From Photorhabdus akhurstii (lineage in GTDB: Bacteria > Pseudomonadota > Gammaproteobacteria > Enterobacterales > Enterobacteriaceae): DNA of 64,000 nucleotides. The stretch covers positions 62,001-126,000 of the forward strand of contig NZ_RCWE01000009.1 of NCBI RefSeq assembly GCF_018448925.1, in the 5' to 3' direction. Positions within the stretch are counted from its first letter, which is position 1. Each line of letters starts with the position of its first letter. Under the pieces are notes generated by a model, which did not search any database, was not told the DNA's origin, and was given only the letters and a program-made list of their open reading frames with translations. Below, one piece after another: positions 55,638-64,000 of the stretch. Made by a program: the position numbers and the translations under genes.

Positions 55638-56537
55638 ATGAAAACCACTTTATCCACCAAAATCGCATTACCCGATAATTATCATATCCACGATTTTTTC
55701 GCTTTTCATCAAAGGGATAAACAAAATATCGCCGAAATTGTGGAACAGAATAAAGTTCGAAAAGGGACGATGTGGGATGACAAACCTGCGGAATTAACCA
55801 TAGCTATTAATGCAAAAACCGCACATATACAACTTAAAGTTGATGGTGATACAACAGGCCCTGATGAGCGCTTATCTGCTTTAGCATCTCATATGCTAGG
55901 GCTTCTACAGCCGGTTCATCTATTTGAATGTTTATATAAAGGACACCCGATTATCGGTTCACTTATTGCCAGACAATCAGGTCTAAGAATTTATCAATCG
56001 GCCACACCGTTTGAAGCATTAAGTTGGGCGGTTATCGGTCAGCAGATCAGCGTCAGTGCAGCCATCTCTATTCGCAGGAGATTTATTCAGGCAATGGGAG
56101 TTCAGCATTCCTCCGGGCTATGGTGCTTTCCAACCGCCAGACAAATACTCAACCATTCAGAAGATGAATTACGCCAATGCGGATTTTCTGTCAGCAAAGC
56201 CAAAGCATTACTCCGCTTAAGCCAATTAATTGAATCTGGTGAATTAACATTGGCAATCTCTGATGATGAGCAAGATATTCAGCAACTAACAGATAATTTA
56301 CTCGCTATAAAAGGCATTGGTATGTGGACAATTAACTATTCCCTGTTACGGGGATTCAACTACTTAAATGGCTCATTACATGGCGATGTCGCCGTAAGAC
56401 GTAATATGCAAAGACTATTTAATCAAAATGAAAAAATTTCCGCAGAACAAGCAGAAAAATGGTTGGCAGATTTCGCCCCCTGGAAAGCCCTATTAGCCGC
56501 ACATTTATGGCGACAAGAATCAAGTGCAGGGTATTGA
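55638..56537 (+). CDS. AlkA-type DNA-3-methyladenine glycosylase
   Basis: These enzymes remove alkylated bases from DNA. The 299-residue protein has the HhH-GPD fold with WAVIGQQISVSAAISIRRRF, the hairpin IKGIGMWTINYSLLR and the catalytic Asp in LHGDVAVRRNMQR. It lacks the N-terminal Ada module. The start follows GGGAGAGAAG. It stands alone between the hydrolase and the toxin pair. Confidence 0.88.
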   Translation: MKTTLSTKIALPDNYHIHDFFAFHQRDKQNIAEIVEQNKVRKGTMWDDKPAELTIAINAKTAHIQLKVDGDTTGPDERLSALASHMLGLLQPVHLFECLYKGHPIIGSLIARQSGLRIYQSATPFEALSWAVIGQQISVSAAISIRRRFIQAMGVQHSSGLWCFPTARQILNHSEDELRQCGFSVSKAKALLRLSQLIESGELTLAISDDEQDIQQLTDNLLAIKGIGMWTINYSLLRGFNYLNGSLHGDVAVRRNMQRLFNQNEKISAEQAEKWLADFAPWKALLAAHLWRQESSAGY

Positions 56538-56648
56538 TGTTGTTGTTAGTTTTCATTTCTTTAGCTGGTATCGTGTATTGTTGTTGTTATTTAGTAAACC
56601 CGGCAAATATCACCGGGTATTATGATGTGTTTTTTTAACATCAAGGCA

Positions 56649-57233
56649 TTATGATGGTTTTCGGAATGATGAAGGGTTCCTCTGAACCTGCTGCTCATTA
56701 ACGGAAGAAAATAAATAGTAAATTTTGTCCTCTACTGATGGGTCTCCTTTCATTTTTATGACAATTTTGGGAGCCTCTCTGGGAACACGATAATAAGCTA
56801 TAAGCCCTTTTTCCTGATTTTCATAATCAAAATCGAGAACCAAGATTTTTTTACCCCCTGAATCCGGATAATAATAATACTCTTCGAAATAAACCACTTG
56901 CCCATCCTTAACAAAGATAATCTTGGAAAAGATATCAGTCCTTTCCTTTAACTCGGCACCAATGACAGACTTAATTTCGTCAAGATTCCAACCACTATCA
57001 ATAATATACAAAGTGTCCCATTTAAACGGCGTGATTTTGCTGATGTTAACCAAGCAGTCTGTGTTTTGCTGGCAATGTTTATCAGCGTAATCAAACATAC
57101 TCTTAACAATGCTAAACTGTCGGTTACTATTGAACATAAAAAAAACTATCAGCAATGTGCATGAAAAAAAAATGATTTTATTTTTTCTGCTGTTCCAATT
57201 GCATCGCCAATAGTTACTCAGGTGAAAAGCCAT
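56649..57233 (-). CDS. Predicted immunity protein of the adjacent toxin
   Basis: I do not recognise this family. From the ATG at 57233 the protein has 194 residues, with one N-terminal membrane helix (IIFFSCTLLIVFFMF) and a domain probably outside the cytoplasm (ITPFKWDTLYIIDSGWNLDE). GAGGA lies 7 bases upstream; two earlier Met codons are open but badly spaced. It overlaps the 3' end of the toxin gene. An immunity role comes from position and topology, which suggests the toxin works in the periplasm or at the membrane. Confidence 0.6.
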   Translation of the reverse strand: MAFHLSNYWRCNWNSRKNKIIFFSCTLLIVFFMFNSNRQFSIVKSMFDYADKHCQQNTDCLVNISKITPFKWDTLYIIDSGWNLDEIKSVIGAELKERTDIFSKIIFVKDGQVVYFEEYYYYPDSGGKKILVLDFDYENQEKGLIAYYRVPREAPKIVIKMKGDPSVEDKIYYLFSSVNEQQVQRNPSSFRKPS

Positions 57234-58749
57234 CTTCATTTCCTCTTTCAAATACCGAGTTCATATAAGAAAACTGCTCATCGGTGATTTTTTCTTTGAC
57301 AATCTCAAACCCCATCGCATTTTTCTTGGCAACATACAGTCCCTCTTTATGAAAGCGATTCAACACTGCCTTGGCCTGCGCTTTCATTGACGAGTTCCTG
57401 CTCTGTAGGCCAATCCTACGCCCTATCTGGTTATTGAGTAAATCAATTGTCTGATCTGCGTCCTTAAGGGCAGCAAACTGCCGGATGTTAAGATCTATTT
57501 TAGGGTTACTTTCATGAGCATTGCCTGCATGGAGTGCCACTTCCTCACCATACCGAGCAGCAATGGTAGCTTGCCATAGTGTATGCCGAAAAGCATTGAC
57601 CTGGGAGCCTTCCTTATATTTATTATCCAGTAACGTACCATTAGGGTTCGTTTTACTATTCCCTTGGGTTGAAAAACGCACCGCATTAGTCGTGATATTG
57701 GTAGCACCTCTTTCGTAGAGCCCAATATCATAGGCTGCAATAGGGTGCCGCATCGCAAATAAGATTTCCTTCATTTTCTGAGGCAAGTTATTGCTCTCAC
57801 CAGTATAAGCACCATACCAGTCTTCAGAATAGCTAGCATCTTCTCCTGTTCCATACCCATATTTTTTATCAAAATCAGCTAAGTATGTAGTTAATTTTTT
57901 TATTTTCCCTACCTCATTATTAATATTACCATTTGCTTTTATTAATTCATTTAAAACAAAAAGATTTCTTTCTGTCAGCGGCATATTATCATGTAGCTCT
58001 TTTATAGCTTTATTATAATTTACTTCTCCTATAGATCCTTTAAGGTTATTATAAAATTTATCATATTTTGAATCTCTTGCATCCCTTCCATAAACAAATA
58101 TTTGTAAAACAGCTTGAATTTTAACTGGTAGTAATCTAAATGAATTTATCTTCTGCTCTAAAAAGAATCGATCATCAAAAAATTCTCTCAGAGTATTTAC
58201 ATTTGAATTAACTCTTCCTTCAAACTTAGATACATAACTCATTACAACAGGTAATGTTGAATTAAAAACGTATCTATTAGCCATAATTGGTCTGGTGATA
58301 TTTGGATTACCCATCAAAAATGCTTTTTTCTCTGAGCCAAATTTTTTTATCCCCCTCAATATATTCTCACAATCTCTTTTTAAAACCGGACAATCTTTTT
58401 TTTCACAAATAGGGCAATTCTCTTTGTTATATTTATCTTTATAAGTATTAACTATATCCGCAAAGCCAATGCCTCCCATTGGAGCATATTTAGCACCATC
58501 TGTTAGTGCCTTTACCATTTGCCCAGAACTCATGTAACCACCAGTTGCTGAAAAATCTGGCAAAAAACTTGTTTCTGAATCTAATTGTAATTTATCCTGA
58601 ATTTCAATTTTTTGATCATTAGAATCAAAGGGAGAACTACCTTCATAATATGAAATTGGGTGAACACCTTCAATATGAACATCATATGGACCTATTTTAG
58701 TATTCATTGAACCACCAACCGCAACATTAGGTTTATCATTATTACTCAT
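57214..58749 (-). CDS. Predicted polymorphic toxin / secreted effector
   Basis: The 511-residue protein has an acidic N-terminus, a Cys group (Cys112, 115, 120, 127; CPICEKKDCPVL) that could bind zinc, and a long helical middle. A conserved-looking C-terminal domain spans about residues 380-450: NAFRHTLWQATIAARYG with His389, then GNAHESNP with His412, then DADQTIDLLNNQIGRRIG. Similar His/Asp-rich domains, resembling DUF6973, occur at the ends of polymorphic toxins. Its partner behaves like an immunity gene. The delivery route and target are unknown. Confidence 0.6.
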   Translation of the reverse strand: MSNNDKPNVAVGGSMNTKIGPYDVHIEGVHPISYYEGSSPFDSNDQKIEIQDKLQLDSETSFLPDFSATGGYMSSGQMVKALTDGAKYAPMGGIGFADIVNTYKDKYNKENCPICEKKDCPVLKRDCENILRGIKKFGSEKKAFLMGNPNITRPIMANRYVFNSTLPVVMSYVSKFEGRVNSNVNTLREFFDDRFFLEQKINSFRLLPVKIQAVLQIFVYGRDARDSKYDKFYNNLKGSIGEVNYNKAIKELHDNMPLTERNLFVLNELIKANGNINNEVGKIKKLTTYLADFDKKYGYGTGEDASYSEDWYGAYTGESNNLPQKMKEILFAMRHPIAAYDIGLYERGATNITTNAVRFSTQGNSKTNPNGTLLDNKYKEGSQVNAFRHTLWQATIAARYGEEVALHAGNAHESNPKIDLNIRQFAALKDADQTIDLLNNQIGRRIGLQSRNSSMKAQAKAVLNRFHKEGLYVAKKNAMGFEIVKEKITDEQFSYMNSVFERGNEDGFSPE

Positions 58750-58892
58750 AAAAAACTATCTCTCTTTAATTTTACTTTTAAATTTAATGAAATCTTTTAC
58801 TAGCTAAGAAAATCTATTACATAAATTTCTCAGCAGAAATTAAAATTTACATACTACAATTGCATTAGCATAATAAGTGAAAATAATTTTGC

Positions 58893-59214
58893 CTATACTA
58901 TAAAATAACTTTCTTTATTAAAAAACAATTCATTATATTTATTAATGTTTTCGATGCTATCGTATTCACTCTCAAAAACAGCAGTTATGAGTTCATCAGG
59001 CTGAACATCTCTCACTAAAAAAAGCTACCATTCTTTCTATAATCTCGTTTACTTTTATCATCCTCTTAACTTCTTCAAGTATTCGAGCTAATGCCTTTTT
59101 ATTATCTAGTTGATTAAAATATTCTCTAATTTTAATGTATGCCTCAATCTGAGGCATTCTTAATTTCTTATTTCCCTCAACATTAACTGCTGTATAAAAA
59201 AATAAGACATACAT
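58893..59214 (-). pseudogene. Frameshifted small gene of unknown function
   Basis: One frame gives 72 codons starting MYVLFFYTAVNVEGNKKLRM and ending ERMVAFFSERCSA. At a run of seven Ts (minus strand, near 59017-59023) removing one T joins it to VRDVQPDELITAVFESEYDS in the next frame, which runs to a stop at 58893. The joined product of about 106 residues looks natural. Either the gene is broken or it uses slippage at the T-run. No family recognised. Confidence 0.5.
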
Positions 59215-59448
59215 ATTCCTTTTACTCTACCAATTATATAATCACTATTAAACCCATATTCATGTAAAATAGTCTATGTAGTATGGACAAAATCTTGACT
59301 AATAGCACGAAATTTATAACTTGGTCACTCAATAAATTACTTTTCATTTTTTACTAATTGTTTCATTTACGCTATCTATTTCAATGAAAACATAATAATA
59401 TTTCACAGTATATAATCCTATGAATAATTTGTTTACCTAATAATAACC
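59215..59448. other. Short AT-rich gap
   Basis: Nothing recognisable was found between the frameshifted small gene and the IS982 relic. Confidence 0.3.
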
Positions 59449-60295
59449 TCAAATTCGTTTAAAAATAGCAATATCACAATCCTGTAAATTCAAGCTCGGC
59501 TTTTTAGGTTGGAATGTATAAACAATTAAGCCAGTGACGATTTCCAATAAAAAACCGAGCTGACTGCGGTACCCTGAATGCGCTATCTGAGAAATATTTT
59601 TGAGCTGATCCACGACCGTTTATATCAAAAATCGCCTTCTTAACATTAGCTTATCTCAGAGAGATAATGCTTTTGCCTTCATTTACTGCGAACAGAGTAA
59701 TTAACGTTATTCCTTCTGCTTCCAGTTCATCGCACAAGGCTTGCGACAAATACCCTTTATCGCCAAACATCCTGTTAACTCTTGTACCAGCGCTTTGACG
59801 GGATGGCGAATCCTTATTTCCTGAGGTCAACTTAACTGCCAGAAGTTCACCACAATCATTGATAACTAGATGAAGTTTAAAGCCATAAAACCAACCTGTA
59901 CTCGTTTCCTCGCTGTGCAAGATCCTCAAATACGCGATGACGGGAAATACGGAGGTTGTGGCAAACAGCAATTTTGGTTGAATCAATAAAAGCGAGCCCC
60001 AGGGTTTCAGCCTTGCGTGAAGAAAAAAACATAGAGAGGAATGAAAGCCCTTTGCTTCAAGGTTAATATCCGGGTATAGCTGACCAACCCTGGAAAATCG
60101 GCCTGAAGATATTAAAACGTTTTAAAATCACGATAATGGCTCGTAGGGAATAAAATGAGGAGAGTCATCACTTCACTGAGAGAAAGGGAAGCTTCGCGGT
60201 GACATTTTAGCAAGCCATTTTCAATTAACTGTTGATGCCTGAGGATCTCCACGATTTTGTTTTATTTAGCAAAAACTTTGATCGTGCCTCAGGTA
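59449..60295 (-). pseudogene. Degraded IS982-family transposase
   Basis: Minus-strand pieces follow the IS982 order across several frames: LRHQQLIENGLLKCHREASL, SHYRDFKTF, the best-preserved block STGWFYGFKLHLVINDCGEL with MFGDKGYLSQALCDELEAEG, and VTGLIVYTFQPKKPSLNLQ at the end. Multiple frameshifts and stops make it inactive. It lies directly upstream of the type I restriction genes. Confidence 0.85.
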
Positions 60296-60482
60296 CTTAG
60301 TTCCCTTCTTAATCAAATCTCAGGTAATTAGCGAAAAAACGCTCTAAAGCTTACAGCAATTTAAAACTGCTACGTCGGTAAATTCATATCCGCCATATGT
60401 CATTAGGCTCACTTTGTCAGCCAAATTAGTGTGATATTCTTTCCAGAAATCCTGTTGTATCCACGAAATAAGGCGATGATTT

Positions 60483-63400
60483 ATGGAACAGTCTCTCAAT
60501 TTTGAAATGTTACGTAGCCAGTGGCCGGAACTGACAGAGCTGGGATTTATGGCAGAACACTATGTTCACTCCGACCCAGAAAGCTGCTTGGTGAAGTTAC
60601 GCAACTACATCGAACTAATGGTGCGCTGGTTGTATCGTCAGGAACGATTGCCGGAAGGTTTCAAGGCAAATCTGTACGATCTGATGAACGCCGATGTGTT
60701 CACCAGCATGATGCCGGAAGCTATCATCATGAAGATGGATGCATTGCGTATCCACGGCAACCGCGCTGCACACGGCGGACGCATTAAAGCCAAAGATACA
60801 TACTGGCTGCTCAAGGAAGCGTACTTATTAGGGATTTGGCTATATGTCCGTTATGCCCACGGTAATGTTGATGACAGTCCTAAATTCACGCTTCCCCCAC
60901 TAACACAATCTTCTGGTAGAGCAGATAAAAAACGCCTGGAAGAAGCAATAAAGGCGCAGGATGAAAGCCGTGAGCGTGAGCTGGCGTTGCAACGCGCTTT
61001 ACAGCAGGAGCAGGAAAAAGCCGAACTCCTTACCCAGCGTCTTAATGAAGCCAGAACGCGCAACCAGCATGTTGCCGATATTCTCTCCATTGATGAAGCG
61101 GAAACCCGCCGTCGCCTGATTGACTCCCGCCTACTTGCAGCAGACTGGAATGTAGGGGAAGAACTTAAGAATACCGATCAGGTTACCCAAGAACATCCTG
61201 TCAAAGGACAACCTACTTCGACCGGTGACGGCTATGCGGATTACGTGTTGTGGGATGAAGCACATAAACCGCTGGCCGTGGTGGAAGCAAAAAAAACCAG
61301 TGTGAATGCCGAACAGGGGCGAATTCAGGCCCGGCTGTATGCGGACTGGCTGGAGAAAGAGTATGGTCAGCGCCCGGTAATTTTTTACACTAACGGCTAT
61401 GGCATCTGGCTGTGGGACGACAATAAAACCCAAGGCTATCCGCCGCGTCGGGTATTTGGCTTCTACAGCAAGGAAAGCCTGCAATATCTTATCCAGCAAC
61501 GTGATACCCGTCTGCCGTTAAACAGCGTACCGCACGTTAAAGATAACAAAGGCAAAGCAGTTGCAGGGCGTCTGTATCAGCTTGAAACCATTGCCCGCGT
61601 CAGTGAACGTTTCACCAATAAATACCGCCAGTCATTAATAGTACAGGCTACTGGTACGGGTAAAACTCGTGTGGCGATTGCGCTCAGTAAGCTGATGATT
61701 GATGCCCGCTGGGTAAAACGTGTCCTGTTTCTTTGTGATCGAAAAGAGTTACGCAAACAAGCAGCGAATGTCTTTAATCTGTTCACCAATGAGCCACTTT
61801 ATGTGGTCGGGAAATCAAAAAAAGCAGATCGTCAGAACGCTAGGATCTACATCGCTACTTATCCCGGCATGATGAAGATAATGGATCACTTTGATGTGGG
61901 GTATTTTGATCTGATCATTGCCGATGAATCCCACCGCTCTATCTATAACGTCTACGGCGATCTGTTTAAGTACTTTGATGCGCTCCAGATTGGCCTGACG
62001 GCAACACCTATCGATATGGTGAGTAAAACCACTTTCGGCTTGTTCGGTTGCGAGGGACGAATTCCTACTGCTAATTACAGTCTGGAAGATGCCATTGCTG
62101 ACAACAATCTAGTGCCTTATGAGGTGGTCACACACACCACGGAATTCCTGCGCGAGGGTATCAAACGAGAAAAATTAAGCGATGTGCAAATCCGCGAACT
62201 GGAAGAACAGGGTATTGATCCCAATACGCTGGAGTTTGAAGGTAAGTCGCTGGACGATGCGATATACAGCAGGGACACCAACCGCCATATTCTGCGTAAC
62301 CTGATGGAGAATGGCCTGAAAGACTTGGATGGTCAGCTACCCGGCAAGACCATTATTTTCGCCCGTAACCATAAACATGCTCTGCTGCTGAGTGAGCTTT
62401 TCGACGAAATGTACCCACAATTTGCAGGATGTTTCTGCCAGGTGATTGATAACTACGATCCTCGTGCTGAGCAACTCATTGATGATTTCAAAGGGCTGGA
62501 CGAAAGTACCAATAAAAAACTCACCATTACTATTTCTGTCGATATGCTCGACACCGGTATTGATATCCCGGAGATTGTGAATCTGGTTTTCGCTAAGCCC
62601 GTCAAATCGAAAGTGAAGTTCTGGCAGATGATTGGACGTGGTACTCGCCTTTGCCCGGGACTGTACGGCAACGATAAAAACGGCAACTCGCTGGATAAAC
62701 AAAAGTTCCGCATCTTCGACCACTGGGGCAACTTTGAGTACCACGAACTGCATACCGAAGAGGCCGAAATCACACCGACAAAATCGCTGGCACAAAAACG
62801 CTTTGAGGCGTGGGTAATGCTGGGAGCCGCTGCGCAACGTAAATTCGACAAGCAGGCGGTAGATTTGGTCGCTCACCAGCTTCGCGAACAGATCAATGCG
62901 CTGGATGAAAAATCGATTGCGGTTCAGGAAAAGTGGCAACAAAAAGCGCAGTACAGCGATGAAAAAGTGCTGCGCCAGCTTTCCCCGAAAACGCAGCTGG
63001 ATCTGCTTTCCGGGCTAGCGCCATTGATGCAATGGCTGGACGTGCGCGGCCAAAGCGAAGCCATGCGTTTTGATATGGATATTCTGGCGGCACAAACGGC
63101 CCGCTACACCAATACGGAAGAGCTGGATGTGCTCTGGCCGGTAATGGTTGAGAAAGTGGATCGCCTGCCGCCGCATCTGGCTCAGGTACAGCAGCAGGGG
63201 CAGCGTATTAATCATCTCCGCGACCTAAGCTGGTGGAAGCAGGCCAGCCTGGAAGAGCTGGAAGATATTCGTATTCACCTACGCGGTATTATGCATCTGA
63301 TGGAAAAAGATCCAACGCCGCAATTTAACCCGTTGCATGTGGATATTACGGAAGATACGAATTTGGTACAAATGGAAACACGTAAAACCAATATTCGCTC

Positions 63401-63896
63401 CATTGATTTCAAATTTTATCGTCAACAGGTTCAGGGCGCTTTGGAGCCGCTATTCCAGCAAAATCCGGTACTGAAGAAAATTCGCGACGGTGAACCAGTA
63501 ACGCAAAGTGAACTGGATGAACTAGCGAAACTGGTGCTGATCCAGAACCCCAATGTCGACATCCGGGCATTGAAAGAGTTCTACCCGCAGACGACCACCA
63601 GTCTGGACAAACTGTTGCGTACCATCATCGGTATGGATAGCAACGCGGTGGAGGTACATTTTGCGCATTTTGCCGCCGATAACAGCCTGACCATCCATCA
63701 ATTACGTTTCCTGACACTGCTGAAAAACCATATCCGTGATTACGGCACTATCGAAATGAGACAGCTCTTTGAACAACCGTTCACTCATATCCACAACGAA
63801 GGCATCACGGGTGTGTTCCGGGACGTAGCACAAATCGCCCGGTTACAAAAGATAGTTGAAGAACTGGGTGTTGTGGCCGACGCAGAGACGGTATAA
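60483..63896 (+). CDS. hsdR: Type I restriction enzyme, R subunit
   Basis: HsdR is the translocating nuclease subunit that cuts unmodified DNA together with HsdM and HsdS. The 1137-residue protein has an N-terminal DUF4145-like domain (residues 1-120), a coiled stretch (about 155-200), the nuclease site DYVLWDEAHKPLAVVEAKKT, and helicase motifs ATGTGKTRVA, ADESH and TATPID, with QMIGRGTRL in the second lobe. It is intact and resembles EcoKI-type R subunits. GC content and codon use look closer to core genes than to the AT-rich array. Confidence 0.94.
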   Translation: MEQSLNFEMLRSQWPELTELGFMAEHYVHSDPESCLVKLRNYIELMVRWLYRQERLPEGFKANLYDLMNADVFTSMMPEAIIMKMDALRIHGNRAAHGGRIKAKDTYWLLKEAYLLGIWLYVRYAHGNVDDSPKFTLPPLTQSSGRADKKRLEEAIKAQDESRERELALQRALQQEQEKAELLTQRLNEARTRNQHVADILSIDEAETRRRLIDSRLLAADWNVGEELKNTDQVTQEHPVKGQPTSTGDGYADYVLWDEAHKPLAVVEAKKTSVNAEQGRIQARLYADWLEKEYGQRPVIFYTNGYGIWLWDDNKTQGYPPRRVFGFYSKESLQYLIQQRDTRLPLNSVPHVKDNKGKAVAGRLYQLETIARVSERFTNKYRQSLIVQATGTGKTRVAIALSKLMIDARWVKRVLFLCDRKELRKQAANVFNLFTNEPLYVVGKSKKADRQNARIYIATYPGMMKIMDHFDVGYFDLIIADESHRSIYNVYGDLFKYFDALQIGLTATPIDMVSKTTFGLFGCEGRIPTANYSLEDAIADNNLVPYEVVTHTTEFLREGIKREKLSDVQIRELEEQGIDPNTLEFEGKSLDDAIYSRDTNRHILRNLMENGLKDLDGQLPGKTIIFARNHKHALLLSELFDEMYPQFAGCFCQVIDNYDPRAEQLIDDFKGLDESTNKKLTITISVDMLDTGIDIPEIVNLVFAKPVKSKVKFWQMIGRGTRLCPGLYGNDKNGNSLDKQKFRIFDHWGNFEYHELHTEEAEITPTKSLAQKRFEAWVMLGAAAQRKFDKQAVDLVAHQLREQINALDEKSIAVQEKWQQKAQYSDEKVLRQLSPKTQLDLLSGLAPLMQWLDVRGQSEAMRFDMDILAAQTARYTNTEELDVLWPVMVEKVDRLPPHLAQVQQQGQRINHLRDLSWWKQASLEELEDIRIHLRGIMHLMEKDPTPQFNPLHVDITEDTNLVQMETRKTNIRSIDFKFYRQQVQGALEPLFQQNPVLKKIRDGEPVTQSELDELAKLVLIQNPNVDIRALKEFYPQTTTSLDKLLRTIIGMDSNAVEVHFAHFAADNSLTIHQLRFLTLLKNHIRDYGTIEMRQLFEQPFTHIHNEGITGVFRDVAQIARLQKIVEELGVVADAETV

Positions 63897-63908
63897 TGCA
63901 TCCATGAT

Positions 63909-63930
63909 AAGCCCCAACAGCGGGGCTTTT
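63909..63930 (+). terminator. Intrinsic terminator between hsdR and hsdM
   Basis: AAGCCCC (63909-63915) pairs with GGGGCTT (63922-63928), followed by TT, 12 bp after the hsdR stop. It separates hsdR from hsdM expression. Confidence 0.8.
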
Positions 63931-63958
63931 GTATTTATAACAGGGTTATACGTTAACA

Positions 63959-64000
63959 ATGATCACCGGTGACTTAAAAAGCAAAATCGACGGGCTGTGG
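63959..64000 (+). CDS. hsdM: Type I restriction-modification M subunit, first codons
   Basis: The last 42 bases encode MITGDLKSKIDGLW, which matches the start of HsdM DNA methyltransferases (MITGELKNKIDSLW pattern). The gene runs off the window. Its own promoter is probably in the 30 bp after the hsdR terminator or upstream read-through. Confidence 0.75.
   Translation, partial: MITGDLKSKIDGLW

Overview
The window looks like a chromosomal segment of a Morganellaceae-type gammaproteobacterium, most likely Photorhabdus (or the related Xenorhabdus). This rests on Enterobacterales-type housekeeping proteins (Tex, FeoABC, BioH, GntX, NfuA, GlpEGR, GlpD), two 127-bp ERIC/IRU elements, degraded IS630, IS982 and IS200/IS605 relics, many toxin-antitoxin remnants and AT-rich accessory DNA. 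The genus is an inference from gene content. No tRNA, rRNA or CRISPR array was seen.

Layout. 1-5.2 kb: the 3' part of tex, then the ferrous-iron operon feoABC. 5.1-9.9 kb (minus strand): a type VI secretion cassette with a DUF4123 adaptor, a VasX-like pore-forming effector and a membrane immunity protein, followed by a relic of a second effector/immunity junction. 10.3-13.9 kb: a scar region with a tnpB fragment, a duplicated piece of an antitoxin gene, an MFS transporter with a truncated partner, a fused feoB/feoC relic, an orphan RelB-like antitoxin and a ParE-type toxin with an unfamiliar partner. 13.9-20 kb: conserved core (bioH, gntX, nfuA, glpEGR, glpD). 20-23.2 kb: a CopG-type antitoxin with a dead VapC, an AlaX-like protein followed by a LysE/RhtB stub, an ERIC element, a TacA/TacT (DUF1778/GNAT) pair and a tnpB relic.

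23.2-33 kb holds a complete hexuronate catabolic locus. The minus arm is eda, kdgK, uxaC, uxuB and two TRAP permease genes; the plus arm is the TRAP binding protein, a UxuR/ExuR-like GntR regulator and uxuA. Together they would import a hexuronate, probably glucuronate, and convert it through fructuronate, mannonate, KDG and KDPG to pyruvate and glyceraldehyde-3-phosphate. TTGGTNNACCAA operators and a CRP-like site lie in the control regions.

33-35 kb carries an AvcD-type anti-phage deoxycytidylate deaminase, translationally coupled to a 56-residue partner. 35.3-51.1 kb is the most striking part: eight tandem paralogues of a ~530-residue, apparently cytoplasmic, beta-lactamase-like serine hydrolase. 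Each has its own hairpin terminator, and six of eight have a Fur-box-like palindrome at an almost fixed distance (100-110 bp) before the start. Copy 1 lost its box by a deletion, and copy 7 lost its box to an IS630 relic.

51.6-64 kb holds an amidinotransferase, a small unknown protein, a secreted alpha/beta hydrolase, an AlkA-type DNA glycosylase, a second predicted toxin/immunity pair, a frameshifted small gene, an IS982 relic, and type I restriction genes hsdR and the first codons of hsdM.
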